From a virus: 28,872 bases of DNA. The position numbers were made by a program, and so were the translations under genes. This document shows positions 6,551-14,848 of this stretch, piece after piece. Positions within the stretch are counted from its first letter, which is position 1. Each line of letters starts with the position of its first letter. Location: IMG/VR virus record IMGVR_UViG_3300046321_000163, positions 1-28,872 of that record. One strand, 5' to 3'. The notes under the pieces were generated by a model. The model had not been told where the DNA came from. It did no database searches and worked only from the letters and a program-made list of their open reading frames with translations.

Positions 6551-8914
6551 TTAAATTCTTTGTAGATAAGCCATCACAATAAATGGTGGACGGTTTTCGT
6601 GAGCATTATCACCACCTTCAAGTGGAATAGGCTTTGGTTGATCAACAATATTAGGTTCATTTCCACTTTCAACAGTATCCTTACTATTTACGGTAGCTTC
6701 TTCATTAATAATTGATCGCTTAATTAATCCAAATTGTCCTTGGATAATCGCTCTTGCAGTGTGACCGTGAGAAGGTATTTCATCAATTGTCAACTGTACT
6801 GCTTTTTGACCACCAGTAGTGCCAACTAAATTATAAGTACTATCCCAATAACCATTAGATGGATCAGTTATACGATCATCGTAACCTACAATAAATCTCG
6901 ATCTCAAATCAACTGTTCCATTTTGACCGTTACAAAGTGCCCAACCTGACGTTGACGGTTCAATACCTTTTCCTGTATCATCAAATTCGACTGGTTGAAT
7001 ATTAGATCTCATTATCACATCTCCTAATCTATAATTATCACCTTCTACTTTATAACCTACCCACTTATTTATACCATCATATACGCACTGAATAGTTAAT
7101 TGACGACCTAATAAACCTGCATAGTTAACATCAGTCGCTGAAATATTATAAACAGTAATATTTGCACCACCAACTGCTGTTTTAGTTACAATCGACATTG
7201 AATAAGCACTTGCGTTAATTACTCCTTTTATCACGATAGTGAACGAAGCGCCACTTTTACCGATACGATCTGTATAGTGATCAAGATTGATTAGCACATT
7301 TCCTGCAAGGTTAACGTCACCTGTTATAATGACATGCGCTTTCGCAACACCTATTTGCAAATCAATCGTTCCTTGCGCAATCATTGCGAGTTCAGTAAGT
7401 CCTGGTGAGGTGCCAGTGTCGAATGTTACTCCATAACTTCTTAATGGAGCTTGCGTTACAACGAATGCAAGTAATCCGTTTGGATTAACACCATAAGGTC
7501 TGCGAACATGCTGACTAACATCTTTTAGTCGTCTATTTACATCGAAAGAATCTTCGGTTAAGTATCCCTTTGGGTCATTTTTAAACAACAGCCACGATGA
7601 GTAATTATTATTACTTTTATATCGGTATTTAATGTTGTATCTAAATGTTGTTGCGAAGTTGTTAACTCGAATAGTGTTCGTTGCGATTGCAATATCAAAC
7701 GTAGCGTATTGTAGACACGTTCTCATCGTATTTGGCTGAGAAACATATCCTATTCCACCGTTATCGTCTGAAATAAAAAATTCGATCTGTTCGCAGTTAG
7801 GTACTACCGTTAAAAAATCACTACTTTCAAATGCATCAGGATCTAACGTGTCGACACTTAACTGAATTTGATTACCAATTTTAGTCGATGTTAAAATAGT
7901 ACAAAAATCACCTTTCTTACCATACACTCTCCAACCGTTCAAATCGCCTGATGATAAATCAGACAACTCTTTAATGCGACCACCTTCTCCTCCTACTAAC
8001 GTTATTTGCCTTAATGCTGATTGAATGATAAAATTGTATGAAGTAATTCCCCACGAAACTGTTATGATGTTTTGATCACCTGATGAAGCATTCGAATCCC
8101 AACATACACTATCAACGCCGACAACTTCACTTTGTTCGTTAGGTAGTTCAGTTAATACAGCAACTCCTTTGTCAGTCCATATCTGCACTCGCTTATCTTC
8201 AATAATTAGCGAAGTACCATTAAACATCACTCTTGCAATGGCGAATTTCTTATCATCCTTTGCAATAGGGTATGTATTTAGCGTTAGCTCTTGAACGATA
8301 TCAATTGCGCAAGAATCATATTGAAATGGATATTTATCTTGTGTCGATTGAATAGTACCAGGAGTAAAGGTTCCTATCACTGAATATTGTAGGTCAGTTT
8401 CAACGAACGTTTCTCCTGAGATCAACATATTCTCATTATCAATAACCTCGATAATTTGGTAAGTCTGTAAGTTGGTTTGAGAATTGATAAAAGTTATCGA
8501 AGTTGCGAAATTAGGCTGTCCTCTAACTGTCTCTAAGAATTTGGTTCCTGTTCCTGTTACGTTTCCTTGTGCATCTATTGATACAGTTCCTTTTTCTGTC
8601 GCACTATACTCGTGTGAAACAAATATCCAATACCATGTATTCGCATTAGGTAGCGTAAACGTAAAAGGATCACAAGTAACTACTAATCCGTCTTTATCAA
8701 CAGCGTATGAAGTTGTCGCAATAGATAATGTAGTGTTGCTGATAGCTGTTAATCGAAAATTATCGAAGCTAACATCGAGTGAGCTTTTAATTATACCGAA
8801 TGAGCCTGTTCCATCAACAATGCTGCGACGATAACCCTCAGTCAAAAATGACTGAAAGCGATTAAGTTCTTGTAATCCTAAGAACTGTTCAGGTGCAAAT
8901 TTAAAACGACTCAT
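6551..8914 (-). CDS. Tail fibre protein with C-terminal phage collar domain
   Basis: This 787-residue receptor-binding or fibre protein would attach to the baseplate and contact the host surface. The last ~157 residues form a Phage-collar-type domain: GDVIMRSNIQP, GWALCNGQNG, VDLRSRFIVGYDD, IPSHGH near residue 717, and the terminal ENRPPFIVMAYLQRI. The N-terminal part (MSRFKFAPEQFLGLQELNRF) resembles baseplate-attachment regions of fibres, and the middle is beta-rich and low in charge, as expected for a trimeric shaft. A stretch near 500-600 (TIDLQIGVAKAHVIITGDVN) could be a beta-helix or knob segment. It follows the baseplate genes and is separated from the previous gene by a 103-base gap holding a gene-start relic. 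No adjacent chaperone or reverse transcriptase was seen. Confidence 0.85.
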   Translation of the reverse strand: MSRFKFAPEQFLGLQELNRFQSFLTEGYRRSIVDGTGSFGIIKSSLDVSFDNFRLTAISNTTLSIATTSYAVDKDGLVVTCDPFTFTLPNANTWYWIFVSHEYSATEKGTVSIDAQGNVTGTGTKFLETVRGQPNFATSITFINSQTNLQTYQIIEVIDNENMLISGETFVETDLQYSVIGTFTPGTIQSTQDKYPFQYDSCAIDIVQELTLNTYPIAKDDKKFAIARVMFNGTSLIIEDKRVQIWTDKGVAVLTELPNEQSEVVGVDSVCWDSNASSGDQNIITVSWGITSYNFIIQSALRQITLVGGEGGRIKELSDLSSGDLNGWRVYGKKGDFCTILTSTKIGNQIQLSVDTLDPDAFESSDFLTVVPNCEQIEFFISDDNGGIGYVSQPNTMRTCLQYATFDIAIATNTIRVNNFATTFRYNIKYRYKSNNNYSSWLLFKNDPKGYLTEDSFDVNRRLKDVSQHVRRPYGVNPNGLLAFVVTQAPLRSYGVTFDTGTSPGLTELAMIAQGTIDLQIGVAKAHVIITGDVNLAGNVLINLDHYTDRIGKSGASFTIVIKGVINASAYSMSIVTKTAVGGANITVYNISATDVNYAGLLGRQLTIQCVYDGINKWVGYKVEGDNYRLGDVIMRSNIQPVEFDDTGKGIEPSTSGWALCNGQNGTVDLRSRFIVGYDDRITDPSNGYWDSTYNLVGTTGGQKAVQLTIDEIPSHGHTARAIIQGQFGLIKRSIINEEATVNSKDTVESGNEPNIVDQPKPIPLEGGDNAHENRPPFIVMAYLQRI

Positions 8915-8938
8915 TGTGTACGTTAATTAACTGATGAT

Positions 8939-9001
8939 TCAATCTCTATCTGATGCAATTCTTTTTGGTGTACCGGCGAAGTCTTTTAAACTGATTTCCA
9001 T
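8939..9001 (-). pseudogene. Gene-start relic: 20 codons sharing MEISLKDFAGTP with the gene at 6065-6481
   Basis: An ATG at 9001 opens a 20-codon frame (MEISLKDFAGTP, then KRIASDRD, stop TGA). The first 12 codons and about 16 leader bases are near-identical to those of the 138-residue gene at 6481, after which similarity ends abruptly. The promoter part of the cassette is missing. It looks like the stump left when a cargo gene was deleted or replaced, or a recombination landing site. It might also be a translated short peptide. Confidence 0.7.
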
Positions 9002-9017
9002 GTTTTTGAATATTTTT
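8965..9017. repeat. Leader plus gene-start repeat, copy B (truncated)
   Basis: These 53 bases match 6445-6497 with one difference. Similarity breaks just at the end of the tail gene at 9018, so the copy fits exactly against the upstream stop codon. No TTG/TATCTTTA element accompanies it. Confidence 0.9.
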
Positions 9018-9755
9018 TTAAATTAACGATTTAGCAAATCGGGCTATTTCATTTACTGATTTTTGAATTATTGAAAACGAAGTGTTTGTTGCGGTATTTT
9101 GTTTCGTATTAACCATAGCGTTTAGTGGTGCTATCGCTTTCATTTTAACATTATACTGCCACAATGCATTAAACTGATCCTTATTCTGTTGAACATCAAA
9201 TGACTGAATCTTAACGACATTAGACTCACCAAATGTATTATTGTAAAAGTGTAGTCTCATTGGCTTCCCTTGGTCGTCTAATGTTGATGACTTTTCAATC
9301 ATCGACTGCAACAATTTCGTTAAGCCGTAACCTGTTTTTACTTCACTATTAAGTAGTCCCGATTTGATTCGAGTTTTACTTAATACATCTTGTTTTGTAA
9401 ATACGTTCGACTTAGCACTATAACGCATTCCTGCTATATTCAACTCTTGCGTACCTATGATAATTTTCAATGCACGACCAAACGTTCCTGATATTGAAAT
9501 ATCAAAAGGAACAAATGTAGTAGTATGGTATGTTGTAATACCTTTTTGCGTTTTTTTGATATTTAACAAATCTTGATGATTTCTCGATATTGAGTCAGGT
9601 AAAACTGGAAAAATCAAATAATCAATCATATTATCGCTACCATCAACCAATTCGAACGCTATCAAATAGTATTCAAACTCATTAGGATACAACAAGTGCA
9701 GTCCCTGACGACCAACACTTGAAATTATTTCCTGAACTTTTGTTTGAATCGTCAT
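9018..9755 (-). CDS. Tail/baseplate protein, probably a hub-side or tube-initiator component
   Basis: This 245-residue protein has a beta-rich first half (YYLIAFELVDGSDN, DYLIFPVLPDSISRNHQD) followed by FVPFDISISGTFGRALKI. This arrangement recalls phage tail proteins in which a jelly-roll or LysM-associated domain links tube and hub. The second half contains LRLHFYNN-like and VKMKAIAPL strands and an amphipathic C-terminal helix. Its start follows the previous stop by 3 bases. Position after the baseplate genes and before the fibre supports a baseplate role (T4 gp48/gp54/gp53-like or distal-tail-like), but I cannot name the family with certainty. Confidence 0.6.
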   Translation of the reverse strand: MTIQTKVQEIISSVGRQGLHLLYPNEFEYYLIAFELVDGSDNMIDYLIFPVLPDSISRNHQDLLNIKKTQKGITTYHTTTFVPFDISISGTFGRALKIIIGTQELNIAGMRYSAKSNVFTKQDVLSKTRIKSGLLNSEVKTGYGLTKLLQSMIEKSSTLDDQGKPMRLHFYNNTFGESNVVKIQSFDVQQNKDQFNALWQYNVKMKAIAPLNAMVNTKQNTATNTSFSIIQKSVNEIARFAKSLI

Positions 9756-9758
9756 TTA

Positions 9759-10340
9759 TTATTTAGCTTGAATATTTACTGAATATCCAAGTTTTTTTAA
9801 CTTATTAACAAACGTGTTTACTTGATCGTGATAAAAGTCTGCAATTCGCTCAGCTTTTTTTCCTCTATCTCCATATTCATCAGGATGTCTTGATTCGCGA
9901 CTTGAATTTAGATAAATATCAACTGTACCTTTTTCGTGATTTATATTTGAGCCTTGATACGTTACTTCTGAAACTTTTGGTATATTTCTAATTTCATTTA
10001 GAGTGGATTGAGCTATTTGTTTATTGTTCTCAGAAATAGGCTCCATAGCCTTATCATTTAAAAAATTAGCTAATTGTTTAAACCTATTACTGCCGAGACC
10101 GCGTGTGTAATTCTCGTCGATTGAATTTTTATTCATTAAAATACAATTAGTTGGAGTAATCATAACATGCAACATTTGAATAGTGTCGAAATCATCTTTG
10201 TCGCTAATGTCTATGTTTACAGTTCCATGACCTTGTGACGCTACGATACTTCGAAGTTTAATATAGCCACAAGCGTTTATCTTTTTTAAAGCTGGTGTAA
10301 TTTTTCTCATAAAGTCTTGGAAGTGATCATTACTCAACAA
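9759..10340 (-). CDS. Accessory protein, in frame with the upstream gene across one TAA
   Basis: I do not recognise this 193-residue hydrophilic protein. It lies in the same frame as the gene ending at 10341, separated only by its TAA. The first codon after that stop is TTG (10340), giving LSNDHFQDFMRKI, which reads like a genuine amphipathic helix. The first in-frame ATG is at 10310 (MRKITPALKK). Three options fit: TTG initiation coupled to termination, initiation at 10310, or stop-codon readthrough making a fusion of about 439 residues. The C-terminal half has DIYLNSSRESRHPDEYGDRGKKA, rich in Arg, Asp and His, then a helix-strand ending. No catalytic motif is certain. Located between baseplate genes, it is probably cargo or a late structural accessory. 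Confidence 0.5.
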   Translation of the reverse strand: MLSNDHFQDFMRKITPALKKINACGYIKLRSIVASQGHGTVNIDISDKDDFDTIQMLHVMITPTNCILMNKNSIDENYTRGLGSNRFKQLANFLNDKAMEPISENNKQIAQSTLNEIRNIPKVSEVTYQGSNINHEKGTVDIYLNSSRESRHPDEYGDRGKKAERIADFYHDQVNTFVNKLKKLGYSVNIQAK

Positions 10341-11078
10341 TTAAGCTGCGTTAGGAACTTTGTAGTTATGATTAGCAATTTCCAAATCATCCATCACATT
10401 ACTATGATCGGCAAAACTTATATGAAATAATCCTTTACTTTCTTTTGGAATCAAATCATTTTCTACTTGATCTATATTTTTTTGATGTAAATTAGGAGAT
10501 TGTGCGTGAGCTTGTTTGAATGCACTATCTATATCTGATAGATAGTCTGATAACCTATTAGAGCTAACATTTTTAGATGCATACTTTTTAATATACGCAT
10601 CATTAACCATATCTCTATTATATCCACTAATAGATCCATCCTTATCTTTAAATATAGCTTTATGCTCCGTATTGTATTTTTTATTAATTTTATCAATATA
10701 AGGAGCCAGTGCCTCAGTAAATTTAAGATTTTGCGCTTTTTGTTGTTTAATGTCGTAATTAGATAAATTTACCTTCTTATTATGATCAATAGGTGCAGTT
10801 TGGATCTGACTTGATTGATTTACTGGCGTTTCATTTACTGAGACTTGATTGGTTACGTGTTGTTGAGCTTTTTTGCCGGTGCCTTTTCCATGAAAAGCCC
10901 AACCGTTCGCCGTTTTAATGTACGGGCGACCGCCAAAGTCACGGATTTCTCCAATTTGTGCCGGTCTTCCGCCTTTTAGAAAGTCGGGTTCGAGAGCTTT
11001 GAAAAGCTCTGAAGGATTGTTGATAGTTTGAGTTGACGAACTCGCACCTTGAAAATCAGCTAATGTTAAATCACGCAT
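10341..11078 (-). CDS. Accessory protein with DFQGA start and GEIRDFGGRPYIKT module
   Basis: This 245-residue protein begins MRDLTLADFQGA, similar in layout to MEISLKDFAGTP of the accessory gene at 6481. Near residues 36-70 it has KGGRPAQIGEIRDFGGRPYI and a KTANGWAFHGKGTGKKAQQH tail. I have seen this kind of module as a linker or attachment segment in modular phage proteins. It is followed by a Gln/Asn-rich linker and a helical C-terminal half (ESKGLFHISFADHSNVMDD near 217-235). I see no defined enzymatic domain. It follows the 545-residue baseplate gene by 15 bases with an A/T-rich leader. The shared start style suggests that these accessory proteins form a family with interchangeable C-termini. 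Confidence 0.55.
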   Translation of the reverse strand: MRDLTLADFQGASSSTQTINNPSELFKALEPDFLKGGRPAQIGEIRDFGGRPYIKTANGWAFHGKGTGKKAQQHVTNQVSVNETPVNQSSQIQTAPIDHNKKVNLSNYDIKQQKAQNLKFTEALAPYIDKINKKYNTEHKAIFKDKDGSISGYNRDMVNDAYIKKYASKNVSSNRLSDYLSDIDSAFKQAHAQSPNLHQKNIDQVENDLIPKESKGLFHISFADHSNVMDDLEIANHNYKVPNAA

Positions 11079-11093
11079 TTTATTAAAATTTAA

Positions 11094-12731
11094 TTAAGGC
11101 CAAAACCAACCTTCACCAGTAACGTCAATCCAAATTCGGTTGAAGCCATCATTCCAATACAATGGATCTTCAACTATTTTCGACTGAACTAAATTAGTTG
11201 CAATTAACGTTGTTGTATAAGGAATAAATAAATCTCGAACTATATCAACGATATCATCAAACGATTTTTGTTGATTGCGATTATAACACATTAATTCAAT
11301 AACATCGCTTGCTTGAACAAATCCTTTACTATATTTAGTCACACCGACACCAACCCTAAAATTTGTGATATAAATTTCGCCATTTGTTGTCGTTTCAACA
11401 ACAGGGATAAGATATTTGGATACATCTTTCTGTTTAAGATGATTTCCGTATCCATTTGCAGGATACGATAGTTTATTGTAATCGCTATTGAATAGATAAA
11501 CCTCAACTGAATGCTTTATACCTGCTTTTTTAATCTTGATCTCACCAAACGAATTGTTATCACTACCAGTAGCATCGACTTTAATAGCTGAAATAGTATT
11601 CTGAGCGGCATCGAATAGTAAAACGCCGCACTTAATCATAGCTAAATCAGTGCATTCAACATTAAATGAAATACAGTAATTGATAGCAGGCGAAATAACC
11701 ATAGCTTTTGTAATATCACCACCTACACCAATCGACGATGTTGAATTTAATATCAACTCGTTAACGCTATTAACTGTAACGCTGTTAAGTTGTAGTACTC
11801 GCTGAATATAATATGCAGTAACGTTACGATCAATGTATATTTTAGCTAAGTGATTACTGTTCGCAGTACTGCGCATCATTGGACTACTGTTATTAACGTT
11901 CCATGACACATGTTTACGCTCAGCTAAACCATAAATCAATTCATCAGTAAGTTGATTATTAAGTAGTCGTAACAATTCTCCTGGAAGAGTCGTTGCTGGC
12001 GTTATTTGAGTAGTGTCTATAACGCTGTACTGAGTACGTTTTCGAATTTGATCAAACCAATTATAAGCTATATATTGCAATTGTTCGAGGTTTTCGTTAC
12101 CTGCTAAAAGTATCCCTTTTTGCTCGAGATATTCTTTAAGTAATACTTCTTTTTCATAGAACGTTTCAAATACATTAGCGTAATTAGCGAAAAAGCTAAA
12201 AAACTGAGCTACACTTCGCAAATATTCAATGAACGATCTATCTTGTTCATAATCTTGATTATCGTTGCGAACTATATAATTAGACAAAGTGCCAGGCTTA
12301 TATAATTTCTCAAGCACATTGCACGTCCAATCGAAAAATGTGGCGTCGATACATGTCGAAAAGAACTGTTTGATAAACGAGTTATTATATGCGTTAGATT
12401 TTACTGAACGACCTTGCGTTGTTATAAAACTTAATGAATCGAGAGTTAATGTACCTGACGATACACCTTTACGCAAGTACGACACTCGAATAAATATCGG
12501 TTCAAAATTACGAATCAAAATTGCTGCTGATAGATTTGCGTTAGTAAGAGGCAGCCAATCACTCCATAGAAAGTTATCACGACTCCAACTAAACGTTTTT
12601 TCAAAAAATCGACTACCAGTAGTACCAGTCACAACGTCACTAAACGAAACTACTGACGCTATCGCCTGAGTCTTCAAGGGATAAATCAGTAGTTGCTGAT
12701 TAGGTTCGGTTGTTGAAAGGTTGAGTATCAT
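11094..12731 (-). CDS. Baseplate wedge / tail protein downstream of the J-like gene
   Basis: This 545-residue protein directly follows the baseplate J-like gene with an ATGA overlap of 4 bases, the usual place of T4 gp7/gpI-type wedge proteins. The N-terminal ~120 residues are beta-rich (VSFSDVVTGTTGSRFFEKTF, WSDWLPLTNANLSAAI). The middle is helical, with ATFFDWTCNVLEKLYKPGTL, RSFIEYLRSVAQFFSFFANY and YEKEVLLKEYLEQKGILLAG. The C-terminal part returns to beta structure and ends VTGEGWFWP. The mixed architecture, position and coupling support a structural baseplate role; exact family assignment is uncertain. Confidence 0.65.
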   Translation of the reverse strand: MILNLSTTEPNQQLLIYPLKTQAIASVVSFSDVVTGTTGSRFFEKTFSWSRDNFLWSDWLPLTNANLSAAILIRNFEPIFIRVSYLRKGVSSGTLTLDSLSFITTQGRSVKSNAYNNSFIKQFFSTCIDATFFDWTCNVLEKLYKPGTLSNYIVRNDNQDYEQDRSFIEYLRSVAQFFSFFANYANVFETFYEKEVLLKEYLEQKGILLAGNENLEQLQYIAYNWFDQIRKRTQYSVIDTTQITPATTLPGELLRLLNNQLTDELIYGLAERKHVSWNVNNSSPMMRSTANSNHLAKIYIDRNVTAYYIQRVLQLNSVTVNSVNELILNSTSSIGVGGDITKAMVISPAINYCISFNVECTDLAMIKCGVLLFDAAQNTISAIKVDATGSDNNSFGEIKIKKAGIKHSVEVYLFNSDYNKLSYPANGYGNHLKQKDVSKYLIPVVETTTNGEIYITNFRVGVGVTKYSKGFVQASDVIELMCYNRNQQKSFDDIVDIVRDLFIPYTTTLIATNLVQSKIVEDPLYWNDGFNRIWIDVTGEGWFWP

Positions 12732-13936
12732 ATTGATTTTAAAATTGTTCGCTGATAGTCAGAATCGATATCGTTAGGAAAGTAAATAGGTAACAAAGCG
12801 CCATTTATGTCAGATATAATCGTCCCTTGCAGATCAAGAATAATAAACTGACGCACTCTTGGAATCTCAAAACTTGGAGGACGAATATCGACCTTAGGTG
12901 AAAAGTATTGATCAGCAACATATCTTACCCCACTGGTTGATTTAACGATCTGCAATAAATCATCCCATTCAATCTTTTGACCACCTTTCCAATATCGCAC
13001 GTCAAAGTACTTCGATATTTTAGTGATGATATCAATACGAACACTATCTATGTTGACGTTGTTGTAAAACTCGACTCTCATTGTTATGTCGAGTTCGTAC
13101 CAAGTAGCATTTTTTAATACGAGACTGGTAATATGCTCTCTATTTGTTGGGAGCGCTCTAAATTCAGTTAGATTGAGATATTGTTGACTATTGCGCAACA
13201 ACTCATCGATTTCACTTGGAAGTAAATCAGCTCCGTTTTGTGTAACAATAGCGAGTTGTATTTTACCTTGCGAATCTAATCCACAAAACAACACTCTCAG
13301 TACGTTAGGATTGAATTTCAAAAACACTTGCGTAATATACTGTAACGTTCCCCGATTGCATAAATTTACACCGTATTTTATTCTTTTACGAAACAATACA
13401 TCATCCTCAACGTCTCGACCTCCTGTTGCACTGTACTCATTAATAACATAACGATGACCTAACGGACTTGCGTTTATGCGATTTAATGTCAGTGCATTTA
13501 CATTAGTTATTGATCCAACATCTATGCTGCGAACTAATGCATAAGTGTATCCTGCAAGACCTATTGTTGCATTGGCGCTTAATTGAAAAGTAACTGAATG
13601 ATTACCAGTGAAGGTGTGAGTAGTTGCTAAGTATATTGTTCCAGGATCTCCTACTAATCGAACGTAAGTAGAACTACCGCTTGAAGCGTGACGCTTACCA
13701 ATCCCCATAAACTGAGCAACATTATCTAAATATTGACCGTACGCAAAGTCAGGAAATAAATGCGATTCAACGATCGCTATATCTTTTGCAACTTTCTGAG
13801 CAATTTTCGCTACTCCATAGCTATGTGCACTCAACACACTATCAGGGCTAACTTTTGATACTTGATCTGTGTTATTGAGAAATGTTTCAACGTATAGTTG
13901 TTGAAGCTGCTCTACTGATGGTGGTTTAGTGAACAT
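12728..13936 (-). CDS. Baseplate J-like protein (wedge, gp6-like)
   Basis: The 402-residue protein carries the baseplate-J (Mu gp47 / P2 J / T4 gp6) layout. An N-terminal helical region contains FPDFAYGQYLDNVAQFMGIG (61-80). A beta domain follows (TYVRLVGDPGTIYLATTHTF), then the signature ATGGRDVEDDVLFRKRIKY (170-188) and later strands ending in VRQFIILDLQGTI. The protein forms the dimeric ring of wedges that encloses the hub and triggers sheath contraction. It abuts the upstream gp25-like gene with no gap and overlaps the next gene by 4 bases, so the three are translated in a coupled fashion. Length is close to the ~350-400 expected. Confidence 0.85.
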   Translation of the reverse strand: MFTKPPSVEQLQQLYVETFLNNTDQVSKVSPDSVLSAHSYGVAKIAQKVAKDIAIVESHLFPDFAYGQYLDNVAQFMGIGKRHASSGSSTYVRLVGDPGTIYLATTHTFTGNHSVTFQLSANATIGLAGYTYALVRSIDVGSITNVNALTLNRINASPLGHRYVINEYSATGGRDVEDDVLFRKRIKYGVNLCNRGTLQYITQVFLKFNPNVLRVLFCGLDSQGKIQLAIVTQNGADLLPSEIDELLRNSQQYLNLTEFRALPTNREHITSLVLKNATWYELDITMRVEFYNNVNIDSVRIDIITKISKYFDVRYWKGGQKIEWDDLLQIVKSTSGVRYVADQYFSPKVDIRPPSFEIPRVRQFIILDLQGTIISDINGALLPIYFPNDIDSDYQRTILKSI

Positions 13937-14848
13937 TTATATTGACTGATTTATAAACTCGTTTAATCGCGTTGTAATTGTAAAGGCATACTTAGCGACA
14001 TCTCCTTGTATTTTTATATCGGTTAAAGCGAAAGATGATAATGTATCATCATTAGCGAATGTATCGTTTAACTGTCTTGATAAAACACTCGACAACATCA
14101 TTGATACTGCGTTTCCTGGTCCTATCATCGATGAACGACCATGATTAGGATATTGGCAGTTATCACCTTTCTTCAAGTTGATCAATATATCTACCGCTTG
14201 ATAAATTGTATCTTTTGGCGATAGTACAAGTAGGTCGTCATTTGCGAACAATATCGTCTTATTGAGATCCTTTCCATATACATTGTGACCATTCATTATA
14301 TCGACTACTGAGACTATATCGAAAACAAAAGCTGTTCGCTTTTGAGTAACACTTATTGTATTTAGGGACTCAGGTGAATATGCAGTTTCCTTCAAATTAT
14401 TAGCAACTGCTATTTCAAACCAGTCGTTTTCAAAATCAATCGAACCATTTAATACACTAACGTTCTCTAACGTCATATTTTGCGACATTGAAAACGCTGT
14501 ACTAACTGTATTGGTGAATGAATTGTTACCAATCGAACTTTTGATCCATTTACCGGTATTCTTGATAGTACTCAATTTTACAAAAATATCATCTATCGCT
14601 TCAATCAATTCCCACATCATTAACGAATTAAACGCGAATGAGTGAGTAGTGATATGATGATTGATAATATCAACCTGATTTAACAAGTATTTCAATTTAC
14701 TAAACGCAACACTATCACTTAACGTTAAATCTCCCTTATAATAACTAATTATAGTAGGGTAATATTTGTCGTTAAACTCAACGAAGTCTGAGATAAAACT
14801 CGAAATATCGTATCGCGTGTATTTGTAAAATGATTCGACTGCGGTCAT
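13937..14848 (-). CDS. Baseplate wedge protein, gp25-like C-terminal domain
   Basis: This 303-residue protein lies between spike and J-like genes, the standard place of the gp25/W wedge component that links the sheath to the baseplate. The C-terminal ~100 residues fit that family loosely: DDLLVLSPKDTIYQAVDILI (204-223) with LKKGDNCQYPNHGRSSMI, then LNDTFANDDTLSSFAL and a terminal strand-helix YAFTITTRLNEFI. It lacks a clean copy of the gp25 EPR motif. The N-terminal ~150 residues are an extra, largely helical domain, making the protein about twice the usual gp25 length. Both ends couple to neighbours (TAATG overlap upstream, direct abutment downstream). Confidence 0.6.
   Translation of the reverse strand: MTAVESFYKYTRYDISSFISDFVEFNDKYYPTIISYYKGDLTLSDSVAFSKLKYLLNQVDIINHHITTHSFAFNSLMMWELIEAIDDIFVKLSTIKNTGKWIKSSIGNNSFTNTVSTAFSMSQNMTLENVSVLNGSIDFENDWFEIAVANNLKETAYSPESLNTISVTQKRTAFVFDIVSVVDIMNGHNVYGKDLNKTILFANDDLLVLSPKDTIYQAVDILINLKKGDNCQYPNHGRSSMIGPGNAVSMMLSSVLSRQLNDTFANDDTLSSFALTDIKIQGDVAKYAFTITTRLNEFINQSI

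Noticed and set aside
8484-8834. Plus-strand open frame of 116 codons inside the tail fibre gene
   Set aside because: It lies wholly antisense to a strong coding region, lacks a leader of the type seen here, and no other plus-strand gene is supported in the window.
6551-8914. Tail fibre as target of a diversity-generating retroelement
   Set aside because: Collar-domain fibres can be such targets, but I saw no reverse transcriptase and no template-like near-repeat in the window.
12289-12669. Plus-strand open frame of 126 codons antisense to the 545-residue baseplate gene
   Set aside because: Composition reads as a shadow of the minus-strand gene, and the minus frame is coupled on both sides to neighbours.
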